A DNA stretch of 64,000 nucleotides from Rosa chinensis (Eukaryota > Streptophyta > Magnoliopsida > Rosales > Rosaceae), in the NCBI RefSeq assembly GCF_002994745.2, contig NC_037092.1:6500501-6564500 (forward strand), read 5' to 3'. Under the pieces are notes generated by a model. It did no database searches. It had not been told where the DNA came from and was given only the letters and a program-made list of their open reading frames with translations. Each line of letters starts with the position of its first letter. Positions within the stretch are counted from its first letter, which is position 1. Below are positions 35,899-47,800 of this stretch, piece after piece. The position numbers and the translations under genes were made by a program.

Positions 35899-38163
35899 AT
35901 AAATCTATATTTATATATCATACACTTCAAAGAGCAACCCCTATCAATTCAAAGAAAATGTAAAAACCGACCGTTGGATGAGTTTATTACAATAAATTAT
36001 GAGTGTGGTAAAAAATTTAGCCAATTTCACCATATTTTCGAATCCGATCTGATTGGTCAACCGTAGTCACTTATATGTTTTATTGGATGACCGATGGCGT
36101 GGCAACCGCGAAACGTGCTTATTTTTTCACATCACGTTTGTATATATTTAATCGATGGATGTGCGTGGACATAAGATAAAAAAAAATTAATTTTAATTAC
36201 AAACACATTGGACTATACCAATTTTATTCCTAAAGTTGTATGACTTGTACATTGCATTTAAATTGTTTAAGTTCATTCTAAAGCAACCATGAAGTGGAAA
36301 ATGAATTCGGAGAAACCAACCGCTTGATGGAGAGATTGTAATGTTTTATGGTGGTTGTAGAAAATCCAGCCAATTTGGTTCTCGTTTCGAATTCGATCAA
36401 CTAGGTCAAACGTAGTTACTCTTATAAACCTATATTTATATATCATACACTCCAAAGAGCAACCCCTATAAATTCAAAGAAAATGGAAAAAACCGACCGT
36501 TGGATGAGTTTATTACAATAAATTATGAGTGTGGTAAAAAATTTAGCCAATTTCACCATATTTTTGAATCCGATCGGATTGGTCAACCGTAGTCACTTAA
36601 ATGTTTTATTGGTTGACCGATGCCATGACAACCGCGAAACGTGCTTATTTTTTCACATCACGTTTGTATATATTCAGTCGATGGATGTGCATGGACATAA
36701 GATAAAAAAATTCATTTTAATTACAAACACATTGGACTATACCAATTTTATTCCTAAAGTTGTATGACTTATACATTGCATTTAAATTGTTTAAGTTCAT
36801 TCTAAAGCAACCATGAAGTGGAAAATGAATTCGGAGAAACCAACCACTCGATGGAGAGATTGTAATGTTTTATGGTGGTTATAGAAAATCCAGCCAATTT
36901 GGTTCTCGTTTCGAATTCGATCAACTAGGTCAAACGTAGTTACTCTTATAAACCTATATTTATATATCATACACTCCAAAGAGCAACCCCTATCAATTCA
37001 AAGAAAATGGAAAAACCGACCGTTGGATGAGTTTATTACAATAAATTATGAGTGTGGTAAAAAATTTAGCCAATTTCACCATATTTTCGAATCCGATCGG
37101 ATTGGTCAACCGTAGTCACTTATATGTTTTATTGGTTGACCGATGGCTTGACAACCGTAAAACGTGCTTATTTTTTCACATCACATTTGTATATATTCCA
37201 TCGATGGATGTGCGTGGACATAAGATTAAAAAAATTAATTTTAATTACAAACACATTGGACTATACCAATTTTATTCCTAAAGTTGTAAGACTTATACAT
37301 TGCATTTAAATTGTTTAAGTTCATTCTAAAGTAACCATGAAGTGGAAAATGAATTCGGAGAAACCAATCGCTCGATGGAGAGATTGTAATGTTTTATGGT
37401 GGTTGTAGAAAATCCAGCCAATTTGGTTCTCGTTTCAAATTCGATCAACTAGGTCAAACGTAGTTACTCTTATAAACCTATATTTATATATCATACACTC
37501 CAAAGAGCAACCCCCATCAATTCAAAGAAAATGGAAAAACCGACCGTTGGATGAGTTTATTACAATAAATTATGAGTGTGGTAAAAAATTTAGCCAATTT
37601 CATCATATTTTCGAATCCGATCGGATTGGTCAACCGTAGTCACTTATATGTTTTATTGGTTGACCGATGGCGTGACAACCGCAAAACGTGCTTATTTTTT
37701 TCACATCACATTTGTATATATTCCATCGATGGATGTGCGTGGACATACGATAAAAAAAATTAATTTTTGTTACAAACACATTGGTCTATACCAATTTTAT
37801 TCCTAAAGTTGTATGACTTATACATTGCATTTAAATTGTTTAGGTTCATTCTAAAGCAACCATGAAGTAGAAAATGAATTCGGAGAAACCAACCACTCGA
37901 TGGAGAGATTGTAATGTTTTATGGTGATTGTAGAAAATGTAGCCAATTTGGTTCTTGTTTTGAATTCGATCAACTATGTCAAGCGTAGTTACTCTTATAA
38001 ACCTATATTTATATATCATACACTCCAAAGAGCAACCCCTATCAATTCAAAGAAAATGAAAAAAACCGACCGTTGGATGAGTTTATTACAATAAATTATA
38101 AGTGTGGTAAAAAATTTAGCCAATTTCACCATATTTTTGAATCCGATCGGATTGGTCAACCGA
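35899..38163. repeat. Tandem array, ~524-bp period, about 4.3 copies
   Basis: The unit begins around AAACCTATATTTATATATCA and contains ACCGACCGTTGGATGAG, GGATTGGTCAACCGTAGTC and CGATGGATGTGCGTGGACA. Corresponding points recur at 36525, 37048 and 37572 (523-524 bp apart). Copies differ by scattered substitutions and small indels only. Conceptual proteins in each copy (around VVKNLANFTIF) repeat with the unit, with no sign of a real gene. Confidence 0.92.
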
Positions 38164-38169
38164 TATGTA

Positions 38170-38242
38170 GAATATATATATATGCACATTAGCACATATT
38201 TTATATAGAAGTATAAGAACTTCCACACACACACACATATAG

Positions 38243-38280
<38 letters not shown>

Positions 38281-38337
38281 CACACACAAATATATATCTA
38301 TATATGTGTGTGTGTATATATATATATATATTTATAA

Positions 38338-38387
<50 letters not shown>

Positions 38388-38532
38388 TTATATATATATA
38401 TAACACGCACACAAATATATATCTATATGTGTATATATATATATATATATATAGAGATATGTGTTATATATATATATATATATATAACACACACATATAT
38501 AAACACACACACATATCTACATATATATATAA

Positions 38533-38575
<43 letters not shown>

Positions 38576-38578
38576 ATA
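38170..38578. repeat. Complex (TA)n/(CA)n microsatellite block
   Basis: About 400 bp of alternating TA, CA and TG runs at the end of the tandem array, inside the hAT element. Tyr/Ile and Thr/His polymers read from it are artefacts. Confidence 0.92.
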
Positions 38579-38802
38579 TTTTACGGGCTTTTACGGGCCT
38601 GGCCTAGCGGACTTTTACGGGACGGGCCTAGCCGGCCTTTGGCGAGCCGGGCCTACTGGCCGGTCCGGGTTTTTGCGGGCCGGCCCACTACCCACCGAGG
38701 CGGGCTTTTTAACGGGCCGGGCAGGGCTTTTAGCCCTCAGGGCCGGCTGGCCTCCATCGGCCCACTTGATCCGCGGGCTTTTTGATGAGGCCTAGATTTT
38801 AT

Positions 38803-39100
38803 TACCCCCCAATAATACCCAGTAATCATATTATTGCCCCTCAATAAACATATTATTGCCTCTCAATAAACATATTATTGCTCCTCAATAACAAATTTAT
38901 TAGGGATCAATAATTAGTGAAAAATGAAGATGTTTTTAATTTTGAATGTTTTAGTAGGTTTATCCAAATAAATAATCTTATTATTGTCCCCCAATAAAAA
39001 CATTACTGTCCCCTAATAATATGATTATTGCCACCCAATAATGTGATTATTGCCCTAGTAGAAACATTATTGTCCCTCAATTAAGCATGCAAACACCAAC
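38803..39100. repeat. Degenerate short repeat, (CCCCAATAA...ATTATTG)n
   Basis: A unit of about 22-25 bp combining CCTCAATAA and its near-complement CATATTATTG recurs about eight times, in two clusters around 38805-38900 and 38980-39085. The unit is partly self-complementary, so the strands could form small hairpins. It lies in the right arm of the outer MULE-like element. Confidence 0.65.
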
Positions 39101-40300
39101 AAAAAGCAAACCTCGTTGATCCAAAAACTAACACCGCTTCAATTTATTCCAAATTTATTCACAGACCATCCAATATACCCTCATCACAATCCACTTCAAA
39201 AAACTCAGAGCTAGAAGCCAAAATCAAAAATCAACTCTTGTTCGTCTTCCTCACATCGCATTCTCTCAAACTCCCACACGGAGAATCCATTCTCTCATCC
39301 ACGATGCAATAGTTTTTTTTTTCCTTTTTTTTTCCTTCCCCATTCTCGCAGCTCTTCCCATTGAAATCAGAAAAAAAAAAACCATCTGAATTTTTCTTCG
39401 GCCACCCATGCTTCCCCTGTGGACACCCACGCTCCTCCAGCCCGATTCCGAGCCTACCGCCTTCGTCTTCCCTCTTCTCCAGTCGCTTACCTGCAGCCCA
39501 TCTCCGATAGGTCCCAGCCCCGACGCAGCAACACCCCTGCTTGCTCGTCCGTACCTGCCTCGTCCAGGCCTGCAGGTGCCCCACGCCGGCGCTTTCTACC
39601 GTCACAGCCACCATCTCTCGACCTCTCTAGATCACCGTCCCAGACTAGACGGCATCAGGGGACCTCCTCAGATCACCGACGATCTTAGCGACAACCTCCG
39701 GTATTCTCAGCGACCTCAGCGACGACCTACATGCCGGACGAAATCAGACCCAGACCGCCTGCAACTTGCGGCACCTTGGAGTCGTCGCTCGGCATCTGGC
39801 CGTCCGGCTAGAGAGAGAGAGAGTCCGGGAGGAGAGAGATTATGAGAGGAGAGAGACGATGAGTTTCAATTTGATTAATGGGGGCAAAATTGTCAATAGT
39901 TGTTGGATTTGGTAAATGGGGTTAAAAAAACTCTTAGTGGAGTAAGTGGCAATTTTTAAGCTGAATTTGGGTAAGTGGTCACGACCGACAATATATATAT
40001 ATATAGTCTTTATTTATTTTATGTATGTGTACGTGTAGGGTATTTTCACTAAGAGATCTAATTTTTCTCGGCATTGTAATGGATATTTTTTAGAACTTAC
40101 TTTTTTATATTTTTTTAATCATATATCAGCAAATTTACTGTTAATTGTTTAGGACTCTATGAGTAGATTATTTCTACAAATTTTCAATCAAATTAAAAAT
40201 AATTAAAGTATTTATAATTGTGATTTACCATTATGAAAATAAACAGTTTAGATTTGACAGATTTGGTTAGCTCATTGATTTGATCTAATTCGACACCTTA

Positions 40301-40975
40301 GGGCATCTCCCACCGTAAGCTATAATCCCATTTATAGCCTAAAACATCCTCCCACAGTAAGCTATTTCTCATGGACCAAGCAAAAAATTTGGCCTTCTCA
40401 AATTTGCTAGGCCGAATTTGGGCTCAGATTTGGTAAGCCAAATGGTAGGCCCTGCTGACTTTTTTTTTTTTTTTTTTCTTTAAGAACATGAATTTTACAT
40501 TTAAGAAAAATCATTTTTCCTATATACATGGGTTATTTATAATGTTACTAAATATTAAAATTACATCATTGTAAATATCTTGTTGGGATCTTCAATATGA
40601 GCCCAATATTTGATATGTTTAGAATTTTTAAAATAAATGTGTAATCATTAATTTTTATGATATACTTATTTTCATTTAACTAAAACGACTAGTTTTATTG
40701 ATAGCCTCGTCAAAACCATACTCGGAAATATATTCTGAGCTGGGAAAAAGAGTACTAGAATGTGAAATACTAAAACATAAACAACAATATAAAGTAAAAC
40801 AACGAAACTAACATATTAGAGGGATGTGATGATATTTGATTTTTGGCTTACGAAATTTGGTCTGACAGTGGCAGCACTGCTTTTTGTTGGTAGGCTAAAA
40901 AAACATATTAGAGGGAATATTCTGTTTTTGGTAAGCTAAAACCATTTGGCTTTTAGCCTACCATGGGAGATGCTC
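40301..40975. mobile_element. Tourist-like MITE (PIF/Harbinger), TTA duplication
   Basis: A 675-bp element. Left end GGGCATCTCCCACCGTAAGC; right end complemented GAGCATCTCCCATGGTAGGC. TTA flanks both sides (40298-40300 and 40976-40978). The terminal pairing extends about 30 bp. The interior is AT-rich with a T-run and no open frame. Confidence 0.85.
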
Positions 40976-40978
40976 TTA

Positions 40979-42191
40979 ATGATTATCAATTTGGCAAAAG
41001 TTTTACAGAAGTAATCTAATTATGAATACTTAAAAACTGAATGGTCGAGATGCCAATATGTGATTGAAAATTGGGTCTCACAAGCGGCGACAAGTCATCA
41101 TTACCACTGCTTTTATGGTCGTATTTACTCAAGTATTTATGATGGCAATCATTGCTGCATTTATAATGGTTAATCACTGCGCTTATGACAGTTAACCATT
41201 GCGCATTGTTAACCATTGCGCATTTATAATTGTAATCATTGCGCACATTTATTACAATACTTATAACTGTAATTATTATCGCTTTCACAGCCGACATTTA
41301 CTGCCGTATTAATGACCGAGTTAGTTATTCTAATTATGGGTCTGGAATAATTGACCAACCCCAATAGATGAATTTCTCTTAATATCTTTGAGGATTTTTC
41401 TCTCTCTGACGGTCTGACCTAGCTCTGCTTGAATTTATTCAACAATTGTCGTTCTCGATAAAATTTCATCACCCTGGCCGTTGATGGTGTACCTACGAAT
41501 AGGTGGGCGGTGATCTGTTCCCTTCTCTTTTCTGGTTAGCTTGAGGGTAGCAGCGACGAAGATGTTTCCATGTCGCTTGGCTTTTGCCTATTCCTCTATT
41601 CGCTGTCAATCTGGTTGTTGGACGAGTGATGGTTCTGGCGCCAATTCGGGTACGTTCTTCTCTTGGTGATGGTTTGGTGGTGGATCGCTTTGATTTTGGA
41701 AGCAATGGGGATCATGGCCCGCTGAGGTGGTGGTGTGGCGAGTTGCTGGATTTCTGCCGGACTTGTTTGTTGGCTTTTGGGTTGTAGATTGAAGGACAAG
41801 GATGGTGGTGGACGTGGTGGTGTTTACTTGGTTTCTTCTACCGACAGTGTACCGCGGCAATTCGGTCTAGGCGGCAGCGACGCCTCTGCTGTGAAGGAGG
41901 ACAACACCCCACTTAAGGTTTGCTTCAGTTGGGCTTGTTGGGCCTTTACCGGGGATGGGGGGTTTTGCAACTAATATGTGGGCTTTAATGGGTTGGGTCC
42001 ATAAGGCCTCTAGGGTTTTGTTTTGTTTTTTTTTTTTTCCTAGGTCTAAATAAGTGAGAAGTTTTGTTATCAATTTATTTAGTTCTTTTAGGCTTCTAGG
42101 TTTCTTTGTCTTGAGTTTAATCCCAAAAGGTCGGGGTATGCTTTGCAGTGTGCTCTGAGTGATGATTCTTTCTAACGGGCCTTAGAGACCG
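40979..42191. other. Unassigned region with short degenerate repeats and a GC-richer block
   Basis: Around 41140-41260 a short motif (AACCATTGCGCATTTATAA and variants) recurs four to five times. From 41450 to 42000 the sequence is GC-richer, with open frames up to 84 codons on both strands but no recognisable product; it might be part of a degraded LINE or a captured gene. A T-tract lies near 42030. Confidence 0.3.
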
Positions 42192-42199
42192 GTTATTAT

Positions 42200-43442
42200 T
42201 AGGCCTGGCATTTAAACCCGTAACCCATAAACCCGCACTATACTCGCACGCTAAAAACCCGCCCATTTATTAATCCGGGCTAAAAAAAGCCCGCACTCAA
42301 AAAACCCGCAAATTAACGGGTTTTGCGGGCTAAACCCATTGGAACCCGTTAACTAAAAATCCTTTCTAAAAACCCATTTTCCATTACCCATATGGGTTCC
42401 CCCTTTCTTTTTTTTCTTTTTTTCTTTTTTTTTTTTTCAACCAAGGCATTTTTATAATTTTTCTTATTCCCCATGAGGATCCGACAGTTGGATCTTCGTA
42501 TAATTGTGAAAAGACTATTCAAAAGGAGATCCGTGAGGATTTGACCGTCGGATCGTCGTATAATTTTGTGAGGATGATTCTAAAGGCGATCTGGGACAAT
42601 CCAACCGTTGGATCTTCATATAATTGTGCAAAGATGATTCAAAAGGCGATCCATGAGGATCCGACCGTTGGATCGTCATATAATTTTGTGAGGATGATTC
42701 TAAGGGCGATCCGGGATGATCCAACCGTTGGATCTTCGTACAATTTTGAGACGATGAATCTAAGGGCAATCCGTGAGGATCTGACCGTTGGATCATAGTA
42801 TAAATCGGTAAAGATGATCATCTAGGTGATCCGTGAGGATCTGACCGTTGGATCGTCGTATAATTTTGAGAGGATGAACCTAAGAGCGATCCGTTAGGAT
42901 CTGACCGTTGGATCATGGTATAAATCGGTAAAGATGATCATCTAGGTGATCAGTGAGGATCTGACCGTTGGATCATCGTATAAATCGGTAAAGATGATCC
43001 TCTAGGTGATCCTACCGTTGGATCATCGTATAAATCCGTAAAGATAATCCTCTTGGTGATCTGTGAGGGTCCGACCGTTGGATCGTCGTATAATTGTGAT
43101 TTGTGAATTATTTTTTTTCAAAAAAGGAAAGGAAAAAAAATCTAAAAAGATAGAAAATAAAAAATTTCAAAATAGAAAACGAAAAAAGTTCATATAGAGA
43201 AAATGGCAAATGAGGGGGATATATATAAGTCTTAATTGGTTTTAATTACTTTGATAAAAAGTTAAATAAATAAATAAATAAATAAAATGTTTACGGGTTC
43301 CAACGGAAAACCCGCAAACCCGCCGGGTTTGGCCTAGGAAACCCGTTAAGCTAACGGGTTCTTACCGGGTCGGCCTGTTAAAAACCTGACCCGTTAAGAA
43401 CCCGCACCGTACCCGCACTATACCCGCACGTTGCCAGGCCTA
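42200..43442. mobile_element. Non-autonomous hAT element with 60-bp internal repeats
   Basis: A 1,243-bp element with 11-bp inverted termini TAGGCCTGGCA (42200) and TGCCAGGCCTA (to 43442). The perfect 8-bp direct repeat GTTATTAT lies at 42192-42199 and 43443-43450. Both subterminal regions carry AACCCGC- and GCGGGTTT-type repeats, the counterpart of the GGGCC repeats in the other hAT elements here. The core is a 60-bp tandem array. No transposase. Confidence 0.93.
42471..43100. repeat. 60-bp tandem array, about 10.5 copies
   Basis: Each unit holds GACCGTTGGATCGTCGTATA, then TTGTGAGGATGATT (or AATCGGTAAAGATGATC), then GGCGATCCGTGAGGAT. The period is exactly 60 bp from 42481 to 42960; one unit near 42961-43010 lacks 10 bp. 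Two unit types alternate in the second half. Because 60 is a multiple of three, frames on both strands stay open; these are not genes. Confidence 0.95.
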
Positions 43443-43536
43443 GTTATTATTATACTACTTGTTGAACTTTAGGGTTTAAGGACATGTTCGACTTAGAAAA
43501 AGAAAATAAATAAATAAACTTGTGCTCAACATGTAA

Positions 43537-44171
43537 GGGCAACTCCAACCATAGGCTCTATTTGGGGGTGCTATTCTCATTTTAGCACCCCCTCGTTGCA
43601 CTATTCATATATGACTTAATTCTCATCTCCAACAATGAGGTGCTGTATGGGTGCTATTTTCACTATTCTTGATTAAATATAATATGAGTGTAATGTTGAT
43701 GAATATTATATTAAAAGTATGTTAATATAGTTAAATAAGGTAAACAATTGTGAAGAAGATGGAGGATATTTGGTGTGAGGATATTTGATATTTATAGAAT
43801 TTCCCACAATTTACTGTTTCAATAAGTATATTTTTTTTTCCCTCAATTTTCTGGTAATTTTTTAAATTTTTTTGGAACAAAATAGAAATAATAACCCTTG
43901 ATTTAATAAGAGTCATTAATCACTTGTTTTCCTCAAATCTGAGCCGTCAGATTAAATAAAGTCAATTTGAGTAAAAGCAAATAATAACTCATTTGCTGGG
44001 CCCCATGAACAGTATCCGAGTCTTGGTCTTGGAAAAGTCTCAAATATGAGACTTGAGATGAGCCCAAGTCCTATAATTTTAGGACCAACCCCCCCTAAAA
44101 AGCATTGTTGGAGATGAAAAGTCTTATAATTCAACAAAATCTGATTTTGAACCCTATGATTGAAGTTGCCC
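43537..44171. mobile_element. Tourist-like MITE (PIF/Harbinger), TAA duplication
   Basis: A 635-bp element. Left end GGGCAACTCCAACCATAGG; right end complemented GGGCAACTTCAATCATAGG. TAA flanks both sides (43534-43536 and 44172-44174). The interior is AT-rich without coding sequence. Confidence 0.87.
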
Positions 44172-44174
44172 TAA

Positions 44175-44854
44175 TGAGAGTTCGGTTTTTATGTCCCCAC
44201 CAGGCAGGTGTAGTTACATTGAAGGGGAAAAAAAGAACAACTTGTGATCGACATGTAATGGGAGTTCAGTTTTTATGTTCCCACCTCGCGGGTTTAAAAG
44301 AATAAGAGACGGGTATTGTCCTTACCTCCGTGGTTGTAGGTGCTGTGCACCAGTCCACCCAAATCAACTAGCATTAATGAGCTATAATGATCAACCTGTC
44401 TCTTCATAAGAAGGTGTGTCAAAATTTACGACTAACGATAGAGGTTTAAGTTCAAATTTTGTGGGTCGGGAAGACGGGAATGGTCAATAATGAGGGGCTA
44501 CATTACACAATCGGAGATGTCCACATCCGAGTGCGAGGTTACTCGATCAACACTGGGATTTGGTTCGTAGTTTTGTTATACCGCAAGTACTCTGAAACTT
44601 CAAGAATCGCATCCAAATAAAATAAAGAAAATGAAGTATATATCTTAGAAATTATGCATGGTTGTCTTAATCCTTGGGAACCGTAATATTCGAGAAATTA
44701 TGATTAATAATCAAAGGTTGATTTAATCTCCCAACTGAATTCTCCTTTCGTTGTATACCAAGTCAAGGATACGAATCTAACAGCGCGTCAATGATGCTAT
44801 ATAATCAAGGTCATGTAATTAGGTCTACGTTATTAATCAGAAATTCAGAATACA
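44175..44854. promoter_or_regulatory. Upstream region of the second GLR gene
   Basis: The 680 bases before the GLR start. The sequence after the MITE end repeats part of the flank before it (ACATGTAATGGGAGTTCAGTT resembles AATGAGAGTTCGGTT). No clear promoter element or other gene was seen. Confidence 0.35.
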
Positions 44855-47800
44855 ATGTCTTTTTGTTTTACATTCCACACAAATAGGCTCTTGGTGCCTC
44901 TTCTCATCACCTGTTTGATAATTTGTCTCGAGGGAGTTGCAGTTCAAAATGAAAAAATTGTCACTAACGTTGGAGCAATCATTAATGCTGATTCCCGTAT
45001 CGGCAAAGAACAGAAAGCTGCCATGGAAATTGCAGCTGAAAGCTTCAACAACAAGTCCGGCAACACTCGTGAACTAATCCTTCATTTTCAAGACTCCGGG
45101 GGAGATCCCTTTCTTGCTGCTTCTGAGGGTATAATTTAATTGAATGATTGTTACAAACAACACCATGTAACCTGTTTTCTTGGATAAGTACTTAAGGAGT
45201 TTTTTTTTTTTGGTTGCAGTTGAAGAGTTGATTAAGGAAAAGAAAGTAGAAGTGATAGTTGGCATGGAGACTTGGCAGGAAGCAGCTCTAGTAGCTGATC
45301 ATGTGGGAAACCAATCTAAAAAAATTCCGGTAATTTCATTTGCAGCACCAGCCATAACCGTGCCACTAATGCAACAGCGTTGGCCATTTCTGATACGAAT
45401 GGCAAGCAATGGATCTGCTCAGATGAAATGCATTGCAGATATAGTTTCTGCATACAAGTGGAAAAGGGTCGTTGTGATATACGAAGACGACGGTTATGGT
45501 GGTCAAGTTGGGTTGCTAGCTCTTTTATCTGAGGCTCTTCAAGATGCAAATGCAAAGATTGAGAATCATTTGGTTCTTCCGAGACTAAATAATTCTTCGA
45601 TGGCTAAGCCTAATTGGGATGAAGTAGAAGAGCTGTTGAAGCTTCCCACCTTTCAGTCTCGGGTGTTTATTGTTCTTCAATCATCTTTACCAACAGTGAC
45701 TAATCTGTTCAGCGTGGCTAGGAAGATGGGACTTGTAGGGAGAGAGTCGGCTTGGATAATCACAGAATGTATCACCAGTTTGCTTGACCCTCAAGGTGAC
45801 GACTCTATGGAAGGAACTCTGGGAATCAAGACCGACTACGCCACTGAGTCTAGTTCTTATGCTGAATTCCAGAAGGAATTCCAAGCTAAGTATGCAGAAG
45901 AAAATAACTCCAAGCCAGGAATTTATGCTCTTCGAGCATACGACACTATTACTGTCATTTCAAAGGCCTTAGAAAGGATGCCCAATAACACCACTAATAC
46001 TAGCCTTCAGAATATGATAACTACATTGTTGAGCAATTACAAGGGTTTAAGTGGGAATATGCACTTGAAAGAAGGTGCAGCACTGTTGGATTCTCTGAGA
46101 TTCAGGATCATAAATGTTGTGGATGGGAAGAGGAACAAAGAGTTAAACTTTTGGCCACCAGAGGTTGGGTTCTCCGAAGGCCTAGGCTGGGAAGCCTCAC
46201 ACGAGAACCTCACACGTGCGCCTCAAGGCTGGGGAATGCCTACTGCTGGGAAGCCAATGAAATTTGGGGTTCCAGCTGGTAACAAGCACTTCGGTAAATT
46301 TGTAAAGGTTGAGCCCAGAAACAATTCATCATATGACTTCTCATATGACGGTTTCTCCATTAGAATTTTCTACACGGTACTAACTCATTTGAATTATCAT
46401 CTACCATTTGAATTTGTACCCTTTAACGGTTCTTACGATGATTTGGTAGAAGGAGTTTATAACAAGGTAAAAATTTCAGCTTTATTTTCTTTCAATCTCC
46501 ATCTTTTAGTACACACACACACACACACACTTGTATTTCTCGTTCTGTTCTTCTGCTGCAATATTTGATTTATTTTTGATAGAGATTGTTTTTGTTTGTG
46601 CTTTTCATGTTCCTCAAAATATCAATAAAAGACTTTTGATGCTGCTGTTGGTGATTTCACTATATTACCTGAGCGAATGGAGAAAGTGGAATTCACTCAG
46701 CCATATATGAAGTCTGGTTTGTCAATGATAGTCGTAGAAAAATACGATGAATCAACATGGATGTTTGTGAGACCTTTCACATGGAAAATATGGGTGGCGA
46801 GTGGTGCCATCTTAATCTACACTAGTTTAGTAGTATGGTTCCTGGAGCGCACAAGAAATCCAGAATTTGATGGTTCATTGAAGAATCAGATTGGCACAGC
46901 AACTTATATCACTTTCTCCTCCTTGTTCTTTGCTCACAGTAAGTTTTTTGGGGATAATCTTACAAGCCTAATTATAAAAAGAGTCGGTCCTAATTTGTTA
47001 AATCAAATATCAATCTGACCTATGGTTTCATGTTACAGAAGAAAAAGTATATACCAACTTTGCTCGGGTAGTATTTCTTCTGTGGCTATTTATTGTATTG
47101 ATCTTGAGCTCAAGCTACACTGCTAGTCTTTCTTCCATGCTTACCACCCAACGACCGACCTTAAATGTAACAACAGAAATGTTAAACAAGACTGGTGCAA
47201 AAGTTGGTTGGGATGGAGGTCCATTTGTCTCAAAGTATCTGTCAGATACCTATAAATTCGATGCTAACAACAGAATCAATGTAAGCAGCGAAAACAGCTA
47301 CACTGATGCATTCAAAAGCAAAAATATAACTGCTATGTTTCTTGAACTCCCATATGCTCAAGTCTACATGAACGAGCTCTGTGAGGGATATACTTCAATC
47401 ACAGAACCCTATGAATTTGGAGGATTTAGCTTTGTAAGTAGGAACTAAATTGTCACTGGTGTTATTCTTTATATGCATTGAAGATATCTAGCTACCATCT
47501 TTTTAATCGATCCAGCGAAACTTATCAAGTGATTATTTCATGTTCATGATGCAGATATTCCAGAAAGGCTCTCCAATAGCTAGGGATTTCTCTAAGGCCA
47601 TTCTAGAGCTATTGGAGAATGGATATATCAAGCAACTTCAAAATGAATTATTGACTCCCGAGAATCAGTGTCCAAACACTAATAGTAGACCAAAAAGCTT
47701 GAGCATTAATAGCTTTTCGGGTCTCTATGTAATATGCGGTGCTACTTCCACCCTGTGTCTTCTACTATCTTTTACCCCATGTGTGAGGAAGTCTCAGAAG

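Larger units (their letters stand above)
35541..38794. mobile_element. Non-autonomous hAT element, 3.25 kb, perfect 8-bp duplication
   Basis: The left end is TAGGGGTCGTCAACGGGCC; the right end complemented is TAGGCCTCATCAAAAAGCCC. The 8-bp direct repeat GATTTTAT flanks both sides (35533-35540 and 38795-38802), diagnostic for hAT. Both subterminal regions (35560-35710 and 38585-38780) are crowded with GGGCCGGGC-type repeats, like the small relative at 5603-6179. The core is filled by a tandem array with a 524-bp period and a CA/TA microsatellite block. No transposase frame is present. Confidence 0.9.
35204..39989. mobile_element. MULE-like element split by a nested hAT insertion
   Basis: The left end reads GCGGAAATGATCATTTACTC and the right end, complemented, GTCGGTCGTGACCACTTACC. 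The two ends stay alignable for about 60 bp, both holding TTTAAAAATTG followed by CACTTAC. Both flanks are (TA)n runs, so the target duplication cannot be read. The left arm carries a tandem 21-bp GGTGACATGAATCCGGGGACC; the right arm holds a GC-rich stretch (39400-39850) of unknown origin. A complete hAT element (35541-38794) lies inside; without it the outer element is about 1.5 kb. No transposase seen. Confidence 0.6.

Noticed and set aside
36273..38028. A family of 60-80 codon genes repeated four times
   Set aside because: They recur with the 524-bp tandem unit, without start context, introns or recognisable product.
39231..39845. Long GC-rich frames on both strands (up to 145 codons)
   Set aside because: Overlapping frames on both strands, Pro/Arg/Ser-rich, no recognisable domain or splice structure; explained by low stop frequency in GC-rich DNA.
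42515..42821. Overlapping open frames on both strands with repeating 20-residue proteins
   Set aside because: They follow from a 60-bp repeat (divisible by three) without stops; they are not genes.
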